A stretch of DNA of 64,000 bases from Anoxybacterium sp963668245 (GTDB lineage: Bacteria > Bacillota > Clostridia > Peptostreptococcales > Anaerovoracaceae): assembly GCA_963668245.2 (NCBI GenBank), contig OY764195.2, positions 62,001 through 126,000 of the forward strand, read 5' to 3'. Under the pieces are notes generated by a model, which saw nothing but the letters and a program-made list of their open reading frames with translations, made no database searches and was not told where the DNA came from. The position numbers were made by a program, and so were the translations under genes. This document shows, piece after piece, positions 8,269 through 17,999 of this stretch. Position 1 is the first letter of the stretch, and every line of letters begins with the position of its first letter.

Positions 8269-10140
8269 TTGTTATTTGAAAAAACAACGTACCTTGATGA
8301 CTTTCCAATCAATATCAGGATTGTAAAGGTAACTGAATATCCAATTCATTATCATCTTGATGTTGATTTCATTTACGTTCTGAAAGGTGAAATACGATTA
8401 AAAAATGTTTGCCACAACTATCTTCTAAAAGAAGGCGATATCTTTACAAACAATGGACATGAGGTTCATGGTTTGGCTGCGACAGATAAGGAAAATGTCG
8501 TGGCCATCATTCAAGTTAGCAATCGTTTTTTCACTCAGTATTTTCCTACTTTAGGAAAAGCCTGTTTTATGACATATGTGAGCCGCAACAAAGGATCCAA
8601 ACTAGATGTCCTCCAAAAAATGATGCTTCACATTTTATTAGATTATTCTAGGCGAAGCTTTAATTATAAAAGTACTTGTATTGATCAGATGATTGAGGTC
8701 ATAGAATATCTTCATCAGCATTACAATTTATTTGCATTTGAAGAACAGGTCGTGGTGAGTTTTAAGAATGACAATCCAGTAATCGTCGAAAGGGTCAGCC
8801 GCATTATCAACTACATCTATGCAAATCACCCAACAAAAATTTCATTGGAAGATTTGACAGAACAAGAGCACTTAAGTAGGTTCTATCTGTCCCACCTCAT
8901 TCGTGATTACATGGGGATTAATTTCAAAGAATTTTTATGTTTTGCAAGAGTTGAAATGTCAGAAATATTACTACTCGAAACAGATCGAAAGATAAGCTCA
9001 ATCGCAAAAGATGTCGGTTTTTCAACAACTTCATACTTCGAAAAATTCTTTCAAAAGTGGTTTGGGCACTCACCGCAAGAGCATAGAGATGTTTATTCAT
9101 CCCAGATTCTAAGTGCTGCAAGGCCTGCAAAAATAAGACCACTTTCAGAGCACAAAGCTGTCAATCTACTTCGTAGATGCCTTTCAGCTGTTTCCGATCA
9201 GGAAAAAAGTACATCGGTCGTAAACCGACTACAACTTTCTGTAAAGATAAATCCCCATAATAGCCCAGTGATGATGATTCATCGATTTCTTGAAGTTATT
9301 ATTACCCATGAGGATTACCATCTAATGGGAGAACGTCTCTTTCACCAACTTCATGAGTTAAATGCTTCTAGAGTCGTAATTTCTTTTCGCCAAGGGGATA
9401 GTGAAGCGACAACTGCCTTGATTGAAAATCGTCTCAGATTTATTGGGTATCAAGTTTCTACCATATGTGATAACGGTTTATCTAGTGGTTTTTCAGCTGG
9501 ATATGATTCCATCGCTGCAGCTTTGTATATATTCCAGACGTACTTTCTTGCAAAGGACAATATACTCCTTTGCCGGTTACGAGATCAAGGAGTGCCTTCC
9601 AGATTATTAAAGGGTGCTTCTTCTTGTATTACTTCAAGCCTTGTACCAAAGCCATCTTTCTATGCTTACCGCTTCCTCATGAATATCAAAGGCAAATTAC
9701 TCTATTGGGGAAAATACTATTATGTGATAAAAAATGATTTACATCAAACAGAATCTTACGTAATTGTTGTGATGAACACACATGAAGACATACAGCACCT
9801 TTATATGCGAAATGCTGGTATCTATGAGACGAATGACATTATCAATGGATTTAAAGACGAGTTGCATATTGATTTTAGTATTCCTGTAAATTCGGGCCAA
9901 TATGTGATTGCCAAATATGCATTATCTGAGTCAAACTCTGTTTTCTCACATATGGCACAATTGGGCTTTCCCGAAGCCTTTCCGCTTCCCGATGCTTGGA
10001 CACATATGCTTAACACGGAGCCACAAACACAGGCAACCATGGAACACGTTGAAGACAATCTTCATATCAGTGCTGCGATCAAAGGAGCAGGGATACACAT
10101 CTATATCATAGAGAAGGTAGAAAGAAATGATACTTTGTGA
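8269..10140 (+). CDS. AraC-family transcriptional regulator with cupin and long C-terminal domain
   Basis: The protein has about 623 residues. Residues 1-100 form a cupin sensor (HYHLDVDFIYVLKGEIRL). Residues about 180-285 are the double helix-turn-helix DNA-binding domain (ISLEDLTEQEHLSRFYLSH, then ISSIAKDVGFSTTSYFEKFF). Unusually, about 330 more residues follow; these resemble the degenerate glycosidase-like extension of some Firmicute AraC proteins, but I cannot confirm this. The start is probably the TTG at 8269, eight bases after AGGAGG (8255-8260). The upstream in-frame GTG at 8260 overlaps that Shine-Dalgarno site. The gene is divergent from the glycyl radical operon, which it most likely activates through the phased repeats at 7976 and 8130. 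Confidence 0.87.
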   Translation: MLFEKTTYLDDFPINIRIVKVTEYPIHYHLDVDFIYVLKGEIRLKNVCHNYLLKEGDIFTNNGHEVHGLAATDKENVVAIIQVSNRFFTQYFPTLGKACFMTYVSRNKGSKLDVLQKMMLHILLDYSRRSFNYKSTCIDQMIEVIEYLHQHYNLFAFEEQVVVSFKNDNPVIVERVSRIINYIYANHPTKISLEDLTEQEHLSRFYLSHLIRDYMGINFKEFLCFARVEMSEILLLETDRKISSIAKDVGFSTTSYFEKFFQKWFGHSPQEHRDVYSSQILSAARPAKIRPLSEHKAVNLLRRCLSAVSDQEKSTSVVNRLQLSVKINPHNSPVMMIHRFLEVIITHEDYHLMGERLFHQLHELNASRVVISFRQGDSEATTALIENRLRFIGYQVSTICDNGLSSGFSAGYDSIAAALYIFQTYFLAKDNILLCRLRDQGVPSRLLKGASSCITSSLVPKPSFYAYRFLMNIKGKLLYWGKYYYVIKNDLHQTESYVIVVMNTHEDIQHLYMRNAGIYETNDIINGFKDELHIDFSIPVNSGQYVIAKYALSESNSVFSHMAQLGFPEAFPLPDAWTHMLNTEPQTQATMEHVEDNLHISAAIKGAGIHIYIIEKVERNDTL

Positions 10141-10176
10141 TGTGAATGACTGGATATAAACTAACATACTAAATTA

Positions 10177-10947
10177 TTATAGTCGGGACCAAAACTGATG
10201 ACAAACACGCAGGAGTCCCTCGTCTAAAAAAGAGGTCGCTCTTTCCTTTAAGTCATTTGGGACACCGTATGCAGCCTCTGCAATGCTTCCCGCAATTGCA
10301 GCAAGCGTGTCACTGTCTCCACCTAATGAAACTGCATTTCTAATCGCATCCTCAAGGTCTACACTTTCTAAAAAAGCAATCAGAGCCTCAGGAACGCTAT
10401 CAAGGCAACTTACCTGAAATCGATAATCAGGTCTTATTTGTTCTAAAGTGCGATTCAAATGATAATCATAGTTATGTTCAATGTAAGCCTTAATATCTTT
10501 TTTCGATTTGCCAGTTCTAGCAAGAAATACTGCTCCAGCAATTGCCTGTGCACCTTTGACTCCTTCTGGGTGATTATGAGTTACTTCAGCGCTGATTTTC
10601 GCATACCGTTCCACTTCATCCAGCGAACCACATAACCAACCGATTGCAGAAACTCTCATGGCAGATCCATTGCCCCAACTATTGTATGGTCCTGATTGTT
10701 CAGATTGAATCCATTCTGCAAAACGTGCTCCATACCCAACAGTTGGATAACGTCTCCCGAATTTTTTCATACTATCTATAAAATCCTGATGGGTTCCGCC
10801 GTTCAGCATTCCTTCACCAATCGCTATCGTCATCACGGTATCATCTGTAAATGAACAGTCTGCACTCCACAATGGGAATTTTTTCGTTTTAATTGGTTTC
10901 CATTCATACACAGAACCTACAATGTCTCCAATAATTGCTCCTATCAT
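10177..10947 (-). CDS. ADP-ribosylglycohydrolase family protein (DraG/ARH type)
   Basis: The protein has 256 residues. Three family signatures are visible: GAIIGDIVGS near the N-terminus, SFTDDTVMTIAIGEG with the metal-binding TDD, and GGDSDTLAAIAGSIAEA with the second DSD metal site. The family removes ADP-ribose from proteins or small molecules using two divalent metal ions. No ADP-ribosyltransferase or nitrogenase gene is nearby, so the target is unknown. AAGGAGG precedes the ATG. The gene converges with the AraC-type regulator, with 36 bases between them. Confidence 0.92.
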   Translation of the reverse strand: MIGAIIGDIVGSVYEWKPIKTKKFPLWSADCSFTDDTVMTIAIGEGMLNGGTHQDFIDSMKKFGRRYPTVGYGARFAEWIQSEQSGPYNSWGNGSAMRVSAIGWLCGSLDEVERYAKISAEVTHNHPEGVKGAQAIAGAVFLARTGKSKKDIKAYIEHNYDYHLNRTLEQIRPDYRFQVSCLDSVPEALIAFLESVDLEDAIRNAVSLGGDSDTLAAIAGSIAEAAYGVPNDLKERATSFLDEGLLRVCHQFWSRL

Positions 10948-10977
10948 ATCTTACCTCCTTGGACCAATTTCTTCAGG

Positions 10978-12567
10978 CTAATGACTTACATTCAGCAGTT
11001 CAACATTTACTTGATTTGTCGTTTTGTTATAATAACAGATTTTTCCATCTTCGATTGAAACAGAATTAAGCCAAATTTCGCCTTCCCGCTCCATGATCAA
11101 TGTGCCATCTTCATCATAAACCCACAATCCTGCATTACCAATGCCATCTTCTTTCATTGGGTTTTTTCCGATATCACATATCAAATATTGTTCTCCACCA
11201 TCACCCCTTATTGCCATATCAGAACATGTGATAATAAAATCCCCCTCCTCAGAAAACGTATCATTTCCAGCTTCAATAAAAAAGCTGTTTCTGTCTGCAA
11301 TATATAAGTTGCCATTGAGTACAGAAAAAACAGATGCAAAATTTGTCGCTGAATTATTAAAGCTAAACAAAGAGGTTTCCGAGCCATCTATTAGATTTCT
11401 TTTCCAAATTTCTTTTCCTGTATTATAGTATAAATAATCCTCCTCAATTTGAAGGCTATATGCTCTGTTCGTAATGCGAGTTACTTCGTTGGATGTAATA
11501 TTAATTTGATACACTGCAGTTTCCTCACTGCCATCAGCTGGAGCACCAATCAAATAAAGGTTGTTATCTCGCAAATAAATCCCTGATTTTCCATTGAATC
11601 CATTCATTTCGCTTTTATACTGATACAAGATTTCACTACCTCCCATGGTAGTGAAATCGCCGTCTTCAGTTTTCATCTCAAGATGGTCTGTCCCGAATTT
11701 CAGTTCTGTAAAAGCAAATGTTTTTCCCCCAGTCTGATAGATTTCAGCAGGGTACCCGATTTGGTTCAACTCAGTCAAACTACCATCCACATTTAGGATA
11801 AACTGATGTGGTGTTCCCATAGAGGCACCTTCCGTATGATAATAAAGCCTTGGAACACCTTCTTCGTCGTTGAAAAGATGAATCACCCATCCTGGGCAGG
11901 CGTATATTGTTTTTGATTTTGTCAAATCGCAAAATGAAGTTTGGAGGATATCATGATTTTCTCCCAGATAATAGATATACCCTTGATTCACAATTACCTC
12001 TGGTGCTTCATCGTTGCTAGGTTGATAATTAGGTATCTGGTATTGGCCTATTGGTGTGCTGACAGGTGCTCCAAGCGCTTTTATGTTTTCTCGAATTGAA
12101 ATTATCTTGTTTACAGAATCCCAAGAAACTGAGTAGCCAAGAATCTCAAGAACCGCCCTAATGGGCATAAACGTTCGGCCATTCAATATTTGGGGGAACG
12201 TGTCTAGAAGATAAATAGTATCCTCATTGACTCTCATAATATTGTTATCCGGAACCAATTTTATCACTCGCTCGTCTTTGGTTATGAAAATATTCTTTTC
12301 ACCGGAACCTGCATCAATTTGAAAGGATACCGTTGCACCAATTGCCTCAAGAGTTTTTTTAACTGGTACCTGCGTTCTCCCATTAAGATCAATAAAGGGA
12401 ACTCCCATGCCATCATATTCTGAAAATACCAATTGAGCATCATCAATCCAAATATTGACTTCATTTTTTTCTACTGAGCTAATCACTGGGCTCGCAATAC
12501 ATATCACCGCCTGAAAAGAGAACGCTATCAGCACAATAATCAGAATTGATACAATACGCTTTGTCAT
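10978..12567 (-). CDS. Exported protein with copper amine oxidase N-terminal-like (stalk) domain
   Basis: The protein has about 529 residues. A signal peptide begins MTKRIVSILIIVLIAF. Residues about 40-165 match the two-lobed Cu_amine_oxidN1 domain common in Clostridia and Paenibacillus surface proteins (VPVKKTLEAIGATV, then NGRTFMPIRAVLEILGYSV). This domain does not imply amine oxidase activity. The remaining 350 residues have repeated aromatic/Asp beta strands (YLYYNTGKEIWKRNL), probably a propeller like DUF5050. An in-frame GTG at 12582, four bases after the upstream gene's stop, is an alternative start; I prefer the ATG at 12567 because the signal peptide then begins normally. The gene is coupled to the lipoprotein gene upstream. 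Confidence 0.78.
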   Translation of the reverse strand: MTKRIVSILIIVLIAFSFQAVICIASPVISSVEKNEVNIWIDDAQLVFSEYDGMGVPFIDLNGRTQVPVKKTLEAIGATVSFQIDAGSGEKNIFITKDERVIKLVPDNNIMRVNEDTIYLLDTFPQILNGRTFMPIRAVLEILGYSVSWDSVNKIISIRENIKALGAPVSTPIGQYQIPNYQPSNDEAPEVIVNQGYIYYLGENHDILQTSFCDLTKSKTIYACPGWVIHLFNDEEGVPRLYYHTEGASMGTPHQFILNVDGSLTELNQIGYPAEIYQTGGKTFAFTELKFGTDHLEMKTEDGDFTTMGGSEILYQYKSEMNGFNGKSGIYLRDNNLYLIGAPADGSEETAVYQINITSNEVTRITNRAYSLQIEEDYLYYNTGKEIWKRNLIDGSETSLFSFNNSATNFASVFSVLNGNLYIADRNSFFIEAGNDTFSEEGDFIITCSDMAIRGDGGEQYLICDIGKNPMKEDGIGNAGLWVYDEDGTLIMEREGEIWLNSVSIEDGKICYYNKTTNQVNVELLNVSH

Positions 12568-12585
12568 CTTAAAATACCCCACTAT

Positions 12586-13440
12586 TTATTCTGTTTTTTT
12601 CCTTTTTTCATTGCTAAATTCTAGTCCAGCAATTCTGTCATATCCATATACATGCCTTAGTTCAAAAGGTTTTATCATCTCGACTGCAATCACTTTTTCA
12701 TCCTTAAGATAAAAAGTAATATCACGGATCTCATTGGTTTCTGGTGTAAAAGGCTGCCACAGATATGCAGCGTCAAAACTGAATTTATCAGAAAAAACCT
12801 CTTCTTCGCCTTCATACTCCCAGGCAAGCATGAATAAGCCTGTTTCAGAAAGAGCCTCTTCCTTATCCAAATAATATAGATTTTCTGTATACGCACTTAA
12901 AATATCGTTTTCTGTGCTTCCCACTCCGATATTTCTATTCGTCGTTATATCTGTCGCATCTGTACAAAGATAGGATATATATTCCACATCATCAAGTTCA
13001 TAGTAATCTGTTCCAATCAAAAAGTCACCGTCTTGCACATTGTACCAATATTTTTTTTGCTGGTAAGGAACCATGCCGTCACCATCATAAAGATATTCCT
13101 TTATTGGTTCTTGTTCTTTTTCAAATTTATCAAACAAAACAAATTTCTTGTAACTTGAATCCATTCGCTCCATTATGACTAGTGAGAAATCATCTGTCAC
13201 ATGTGCATCGTACTTTTCTGAGAAACAAAAGTCATATAGTTCTTCTGTGCCTTCTGGTATTTCATCAGGAACGCTTGGACAGTCATCAGCAGTATTATCC
13301 TCATTTAGTATTCTTTCTATCGGTTCAGAAGTTAAAACCTTTTCCTTCTCCACAAGTTCACTTTTCGCCGTACATCCACTACAAAAAAACAACATTCCCA
13401 TCAACATTAGAGCCATAAGTAATTTTATCATATATTGCAT
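12586..13440 (-). CDS. Putative lipoprotein of unknown function
   Basis: The protein has 284 residues. A hydrophobic N-terminus ending in LFFCSGC gives a lipoprotein-type signal peptidase II site, so it is probably anchored outside the membrane. The rest is acidic and aromatic-rich with no motif I recognise; VIAVEMIKPFELRHVYGYDRI closes the protein. GGAG six bases before the ATG at 13440 sets the start; an in-frame GTG at 13452 overlaps that site. It lies directly upstream of the Cu_amine_oxidN-type exported protein, so the two probably work together at the cell surface. Confidence 0.7.
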   Translation of the reverse strand: MQYMIKLLMALMLMGMLFFCSGCTAKSELVEKEKVLTSEPIERILNEDNTADDCPSVPDEIPEGTEELYDFCFSEKYDAHVTDDFSLVIMERMDSSYKKFVLFDKFEKEQEPIKEYLYDGDGMVPYQQKKYWYNVQDGDFLIGTDYYELDDVEYISYLCTDATDITTNRNIGVGSTENDILSAYTENLYYLDKEEALSETGLFMLAWEYEGEEEVFSDKFSFDAAYLWQPFTPETNEIRDITFYLKDEKVIAVEMIKPFELRHVYGYDRIAGLEFSNEKRKKTE

Positions 13441-13534
13441 GTTTTTCTCCACTTTGATTTCTCATACAATTGCCAAGCAAAACAGATTCCATATTATACC
13501 ATACTTTATTTTTTTTTACGATATCATCTTAAAC

Positions 13535-15021
13535 ATTTCAATCCACGCCCCTGCGTGAGGGGCGACTGTTGATGACAAGGAGGTTAAAACGAATGAACAG
13601 ATTTCAATCCACGCCCCTGCGTGAGGGGCGACATAATGGATGAAGACGAGCCCATTCTGACGTTTATTTCAATCCACGCCCCTGCGTGAGGGGCGACATA
13701 AAATCGTTGTATAACGTTGTTTTAAGGGTTTATTTCAATCCACGCCCCTGCGTGAGGGGCGACCTGCTGCCTTAATACTAATCCACAACCATCCAAGCGA
13801 TTTCAATCCACGCCCCTGCGTGAGGGGCGACCCACATCATCATCGGAGATGCCATCGGTGGATACAATTTCAATCCACGCCCCTGCGTGAGGGGCGACAA
13901 TTAGCGCAGTAGCTAAGGTAATAATAGACATCATTTCAATCCACGCCCCTGCGTGAGGGGCGACATTAAGAGTGGCATAAACACTTTTCCCACGCCTTTA
14001 TTTCAATCCACGCCCCTGCGTGAGGGGCGACGATACGGAGCGGAGAACCCGCAAGGAGGAACAAAAATTTCAATCCACGCCCCTGCGTGAGGGGCGACTT
14101 TCAGGCTATCGTTTATATTAACTTTAGCCATATATTTCAATCCACGCCCCTGCGTGAGGGGCGACTTATGATATGTTTAGTACACAATGGGATAAACGAA
14201 TTTCAATCCACGCCCCTGCGTGAGGGGCGACTTGCCCTCGCTTGTCCACAGTGGTAATATATGGATATTTCAATCCACGCCCCTGCGTGAGGGGCGACAT
14301 GCGACAGCAGGTACTAACTCTGCGGAAGCAAACATTTCAATCCACGCCCCTGCGTGAGGGGCGACATGGCGATGGTGCAGGCAGTACAGACAAAACTGAT
14401 TTCAATCCACGCCCCTGCGTGAGGGGCGACTTTAAGCGTGGCAAGGTCTGGGGCTAGTGCATCGATTTCAATCCACGCCCCTGCGTGAGGGGCGACCTAC
14501 CGAAAACAATAATGCTATAGAATTTATAGTATTTCAATCCACGCCCCTGCGTGAGGGGCGACTATAAAATGGTATCAATTGGACAAGAGATTCAAATTTC
14601 AATCCACGCCCCTGCGTGAGGGGCGACTTGATTCAACAGAGAAAGAACCAGATTATAAACATTTCAATCCACGCCCCTGCGTGAGGGGCGACATTTCTGG
14701 TGTTTGATTTCTTACATACATAAGAATTTCAATCCACGCCCCTGCGTGAGGGGCGACTTTAACAGCGGCCATACAGATTTCTGGTGTTTGATATTTCAAT
14801 CCACGCCCCTGCGTGAGGGGCGACAAGAAAAACCAAGTGCGAATAAAGATATTTTATGATTTCAATCCACGCCCCTGCGTGAGGGGCGACCTTCTGTTGT
14901 ATCCATATACTCCATGGCTGCAAATTTCAATCCACGCCCCTGCGTGAGGGGCGACCGGCTTGTGACGTTCATTGGCTACATTAGGAAGGATTTCAATCCA
15001 CGCCCCTGCGTGAGGGGCGAC
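13535..15021 (-). CRISPR. Type I-C CRISPR array, 23 repeats and 22 spacers
   Basis: There are 23 copies of a 32-base repeat. On the plus strand it begins ATTTCAATCCACGC and ends GAGGGGCGAC, with the palindromic core CGCCCC-TGCGTGA-GGGGCG. All copies appear identical, including the leader-distal one at 13535-13566. Spacers are 33-36 bases. The repeat is the reverse complement of the canonical I-C repeat (ending ATTGAAA), so transcription runs leftwards, the same direction as cas. The leader-proximal repeat is 14990-15021, and new spacers enter at that end. The spacers at 14693-14725 and 14758-14792 share 16 bases. I saw no spacer matching the rest of the window by eye. Confidence 0.98.
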
Positions 15022-15181
15022 CGCAAGATTTGCCAAAAAAAAACTTTTGAAAGCATATCTTGTGTTTGACAAATTGTCAGTTGCCCAACAATGTCATATT
15101 TACATTAAATATTTCTGTTTTTTGGGTGCGAATGTATCAGGGTTTTCATGTCTGCTTATGGTTCGCACTAATATTATCACT
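15022..15181 (-). promoter_or_regulatory. CRISPR leader
   Basis: This is the 160-base AT-rich stretch between cas2 and the first repeat. It contains an inverted repeat, GTGCGAA (15126-15132) with TTCGCAC (15162-15168), separated by 29 bases. It should hold the signals for spacer integration, although the array could also be read through from cas2. Confidence 0.75.
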
Positions 15182-15472
15182 CTAAACAATTAAATCCCCT
15201 TGTAAATCAACACTTGCTTTTGTACCGATGTGAATCACTTTTTCGGAATATTTATTACCCAAATTATAGAATCGTAGACTATCCTCGTCAACATTGATGA
15301 TTGCCTTCAATTCACTCTGTAGTTTCAGATATTGACTCCAATCAAGATTACATTCGAAGACTGAGTTTTGAACTCGAAGTCCATATGCAATACATTTCTT
15401 CGCAACATGTCTCAATCTCTTTTTTCCGCCATCAGACTCAGTTGAAACATCATAGGTCACCAAAACCAACAT
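15182..15472 (-). CDS. cas2: CRISPR-associated protein Cas2
   Basis: The protein has 96 residues and begins MLVLVTYDVSTESDGGKKRLRHVAK, the Cas2 ferredoxin-fold start with the conserved Asp after the first beta strand. RVQNSVFECNL follows, as in type I-C Cas2. It forms the spacer integration complex with Cas1. It is the last cas gene, 12 bases after cas1 and directly before the leader. Confidence 0.96.
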   Translation of the reverse strand: MLVLVTYDVSTESDGGKKRLRHVAKKCIAYGLRVQNSVFECNLDWSQYLKLQSELKAIINVDEDSLRFYNLGNKYSEKVIHIGTKASVDLQGDLIV

Positions 15473-15484
15473 AAGTTACTCCCT

Positions 15485-16513
15485 TCACTTCCATAGAAAT
15501 GGCGGATAACCCTCCAAATCCCCACGGATTGTCCGAGCAAGAAGCAATGCCTGAGAATAAGGTACCAATCCCCAAGCAATTTTTTCTTTCAAAAATGGAT
15601 GTGTGATTTCTTCTTTCTTTCGGTTTTGCCATGATGACAGAAACTTTTTTCTTGACTCGACTGCTAAATATACCGCACCAGAACTTTGGAATTCAAAATC
15701 TTTTTCGGTAACTTCATTTCGATTTATTAACGATAATACAAATCGATCTGCCAAATGGGGCCGGAGTTCTTCCATTAAATCAAGTGCCAGCGAGGCTCTT
15801 CCTGGTCTGTCAACATGTAAAAACCCAACGTAGCTGTCTAATCCCACCACTTCGAGTGCATGTCTGCATTCGCTTGCAAGTAGCGTGTATGCAAAGGAAA
15901 GCATCGCATTTACCGCATCTGTCGGTGGCCGACGATTTCTATTTGTAAATTTGAATAATTCCTTATTTGTTAGAATCAATTCATCAAATGCAGAAAAGTA
16001 ATGCTGCGCTGCATTTCCTTCTGTTGCCCGAAGAATCTCATCACTATTAATATCTAGAATTTGTTTGAGTTGTTCTCCTATAAACTCGCTTTGCTTTTTT
16101 AGCATTTCAGAATCCAGCCTAAGAGAATAATCTCTAATTCCTCGTTCAACCACCCATTTTTGATTATGTACCTTACCAAATATGAATGATTTTGCATAAT
16201 CTAATGCACGGTGATCATCTGCAATGCGATACTGCTCACGCCGCAAAAGAACATTTCCTCTGGATTCTCCATGAAAAGTTCCATAATATTTACCGTATTC
16301 ATTGAGAAAGCTGACTGAAATGTTTTGTTTTGCACATTCACCTAACAGTTGTGGCGTAGCACCATAATAATTGAACAGAACAATTTGTTCTAAATTCAAC
16401 AAGGGAACACGAATTAACATTTCATCATCTTTCTTGACACATACATTATCAGTTTCAAGGCTGACTTTTGCATCAGCCTGAGTGACAAACAAAACATTTA
16501 GCAGCTTTTTCAT
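15485..16513 (-). CDS. cas1: CRISPR-associated endonuclease Cas1, type I-C
   Basis: The protein has 342 residues, the usual Cas1c length. It begins MKKLLNVLFVTQADAKVSLE, typical of I-C. The conserved metal-binding Glu, His and Asp lie in the C-terminal helical domain (NAMLSFAYTLLASECRHALEVVGLDSYVGFLH and the following LDLMEELRP). It is the integrase of spacer acquisition. Its start overlaps the cas4 stop by four bases, indicating translational coupling. Confidence 0.97.
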   Translation of the reverse strand: MKKLLNVLFVTQADAKVSLETDNVCVKKDDEMLIRVPLLNLEQIVLFNYYGATPQLLGECAKQNISVSFLNEYGKYYGTFHGESRGNVLLRREQYRIADDHRALDYAKSFIFGKVHNQKWVVERGIRDYSLRLDSEMLKKQSEFIGEQLKQILDINSDEILRATEGNAAQHYFSAFDELILTNKELFKFTNRNRRPPTDAVNAMLSFAYTLLASECRHALEVVGLDSYVGFLHVDRPGRASLALDLMEELRPHLADRFVLSLINRNEVTEKDFEFQSSGAVYLAVESRKKFLSSWQNRKKEEITHPFLKEKIAWGLVPYSQALLLARTIRGDLEGYPPFLWK

Positions 16514-17169
16514 TCTAAATGCATCTCCATATACTTTTTAACCGCATCTTTTTCATTTTTTCCTAACACTGGTAAACATAAATCTCGGATGCTACAACTT
16601 TGGCAATACTTCCCTTTGACTGCTTTCGGGGTGCACCTGCTGTTGAATAATCTATGCATTTTTTTCACTGCATCCTCAAGTTTATCTCTGAGTTCTGCTG
16701 TAAATACAACAACTTCTCGCCTTCTCGGTTCTCCATAAAAGAGTGCTCCTTTTTCGATGGTTATACACAACATTTCTTCCAGGCACACCGCTTGCGCACA
16801 AAGTTGCAGTCGGTCACAATCATCAATCTTAGTCTTTCCCCTTTTATATTCCACTGGATATGGTTTCCACAAGCCAGAGTAATCGTTTAATGTTATCCCA
16901 TTTTCATCTTTATAGAATTCTACAACATCGCATTCTCCCGATATACCTAACTCCGACGAACGAACTTTAAGAGCACGAAAAATAATCAAATCACCACGTT
17001 TTTCCTTTGATTCGCCTGTGTGGGCTTTATTGTGCAGTATTCTACCACCAGCAGTCAAATAGTTTTCATTCCATTGTTCTTCTATATGAATCAATGCCCA
17101 CTGCCTCGGGCAAAAAGCAAAATGCTGAATGCCCGACAACAAGAGGTAATCTTCTTCCAAATAGATCAT
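16510..17169 (-). CDS. cas4: CRISPR-associated exonuclease Cas4
   Basis: The protein has 219 residues. It is a RecB-like nuclease with a four-Cys iron-sulfur site: one Cys in HFAFCPRQWALIH near the N-terminus and three in YCQSCSIRDLCLP near the C-terminus. GECDVVEF and VEYKRGK carry the catalytic Asp, Glu and Lys. In I-C systems Cas4 trims prespacers and selects PAM-adjacent fragments together with Cas1-Cas2. The gene overlaps both neighbours. Confidence 0.96.
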   Translation of the reverse strand: MIYLEEDYLLLSGIQHFAFCPRQWALIHIEEQWNENYLTAGGRILHNKAHTGESKEKRGDLIIFRALKVRSSELGISGECDVVEFYKDENGITLNDYSGLWKPYPVEYKRGKTKIDDCDRLQLCAQAVCLEEMLCITIEKGALFYGEPRRREVVVFTAELRDKLEDAVKKMHRLFNSRCTPKAVKGKYCQSCSIRDLCLPVLGKNEKDAVKKYMEMHLE

Positions 17170-17999
17170 TATTCTAAAATTTCATACGCTAGCCCATCAA
17201 GCGCGTCAATTGTAACAATACCATCCTTATCAACATGTACACTGTTGTGTACTTTTCCAGAAGAATATTGTCCTGACTTGCTATTGTGGGTAAACCATAC
17301 AACTTTACTAACCTGCATAGAGCCACTCGGGCGAGCAGATGATTCATCTCCATCAAACAAAGAAACCAAAGCATTTTTTATGGCATCAGCATCCTCGTTT
17401 GAGAAACCAGTCTTCTGTGCCAACTGTGGACTGATACTTCCATATGTAACATATACCGCACTGCTTACACGATGCTTCATACCCATAGTAGAAGAGTCTT
17501 TTTTACCGTCAGCCGTTGTTTCTCCATTTACAGATTTTGTGATTTGAATTGATTCAATCACTACTGGCTCTATACTAAAAGCAGACTGTATCGTCACCGG
17601 TCCACGTACACCAAGAGAAACTTCTGCTGTATCAGAGCCTTTTTTAAAGGCAAAAACTTGCCCAAAGGCACGGACATCAAACCATTTTTCGCAGGCTCTG
17701 GCAGCAACAGAATCTTTGACCTTCTGTTCCGCTTTACTTAGGGTCGCCAAATAATCATTAAACCGCTCAGAAAGAGACCTTTTACCGTCGTTATTGTTCT
17801 CATCCATCTGTACAAAAATATCGTTTCCAATCTCCTGCAATCGGTTGCGAAGTTTCCTCTTCAAGCAAACGTCCGATACTTCTCCCAGCCCATCACTAGT
17901 GGTTCTTGGCCGATTTCCACCTAAAGGATCTCCATTTGGATTCGCATTTTTTGCTGTAAAAATCAATGCGAAATCAATTTTATTCTGCAGTGTATCCAT
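17169..17999 (-). CDS. cas7: CRISPR-associated protein Cas7 (Csd2), type I-C
   Basis: The protein has 276 residues. It begins with IDFALIFTAKNANPNGDPLGGNRPR, the Csd2/Csh2 family signature. It forms the helical backbone of the I-C Cascade complex along the crRNA. Its start lies 20 bases inside the 3' end of cas8c, and its stop overlaps the cas4 start. Confidence 0.96.
   Translation of the reverse strand: MDTLQNKIDFALIFTAKNANPNGDPLGGNRPRTTSDGLGEVSDVCLKRKLRNRLQEIGNDIFVQMDENNNDGKRSLSERFNDYLATLSKAEQKVKDSVAARACEKWFDVRAFGQVFAFKKGSDTAEVSLGVRGPVTIQSAFSIEPVVIESIQITKSVNGETTADGKKDSSTMGMKHRVSSAVYVTYGSISPQLAQKTGFSNEDADAIKNALVSLFDGDESSARPSGSMQVSKVVWFTHNSKSGQYSSGKVHNSVHVDKDGIVTIDALDGLAYEILE

Noticed and set aside
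14242..15072. Short open frames at 14242-14457 (+) and 14854-15072 (-)
   Set aside because: They are made of CRISPR repeats and spacers; the recurring peptides come from the repeat itself.
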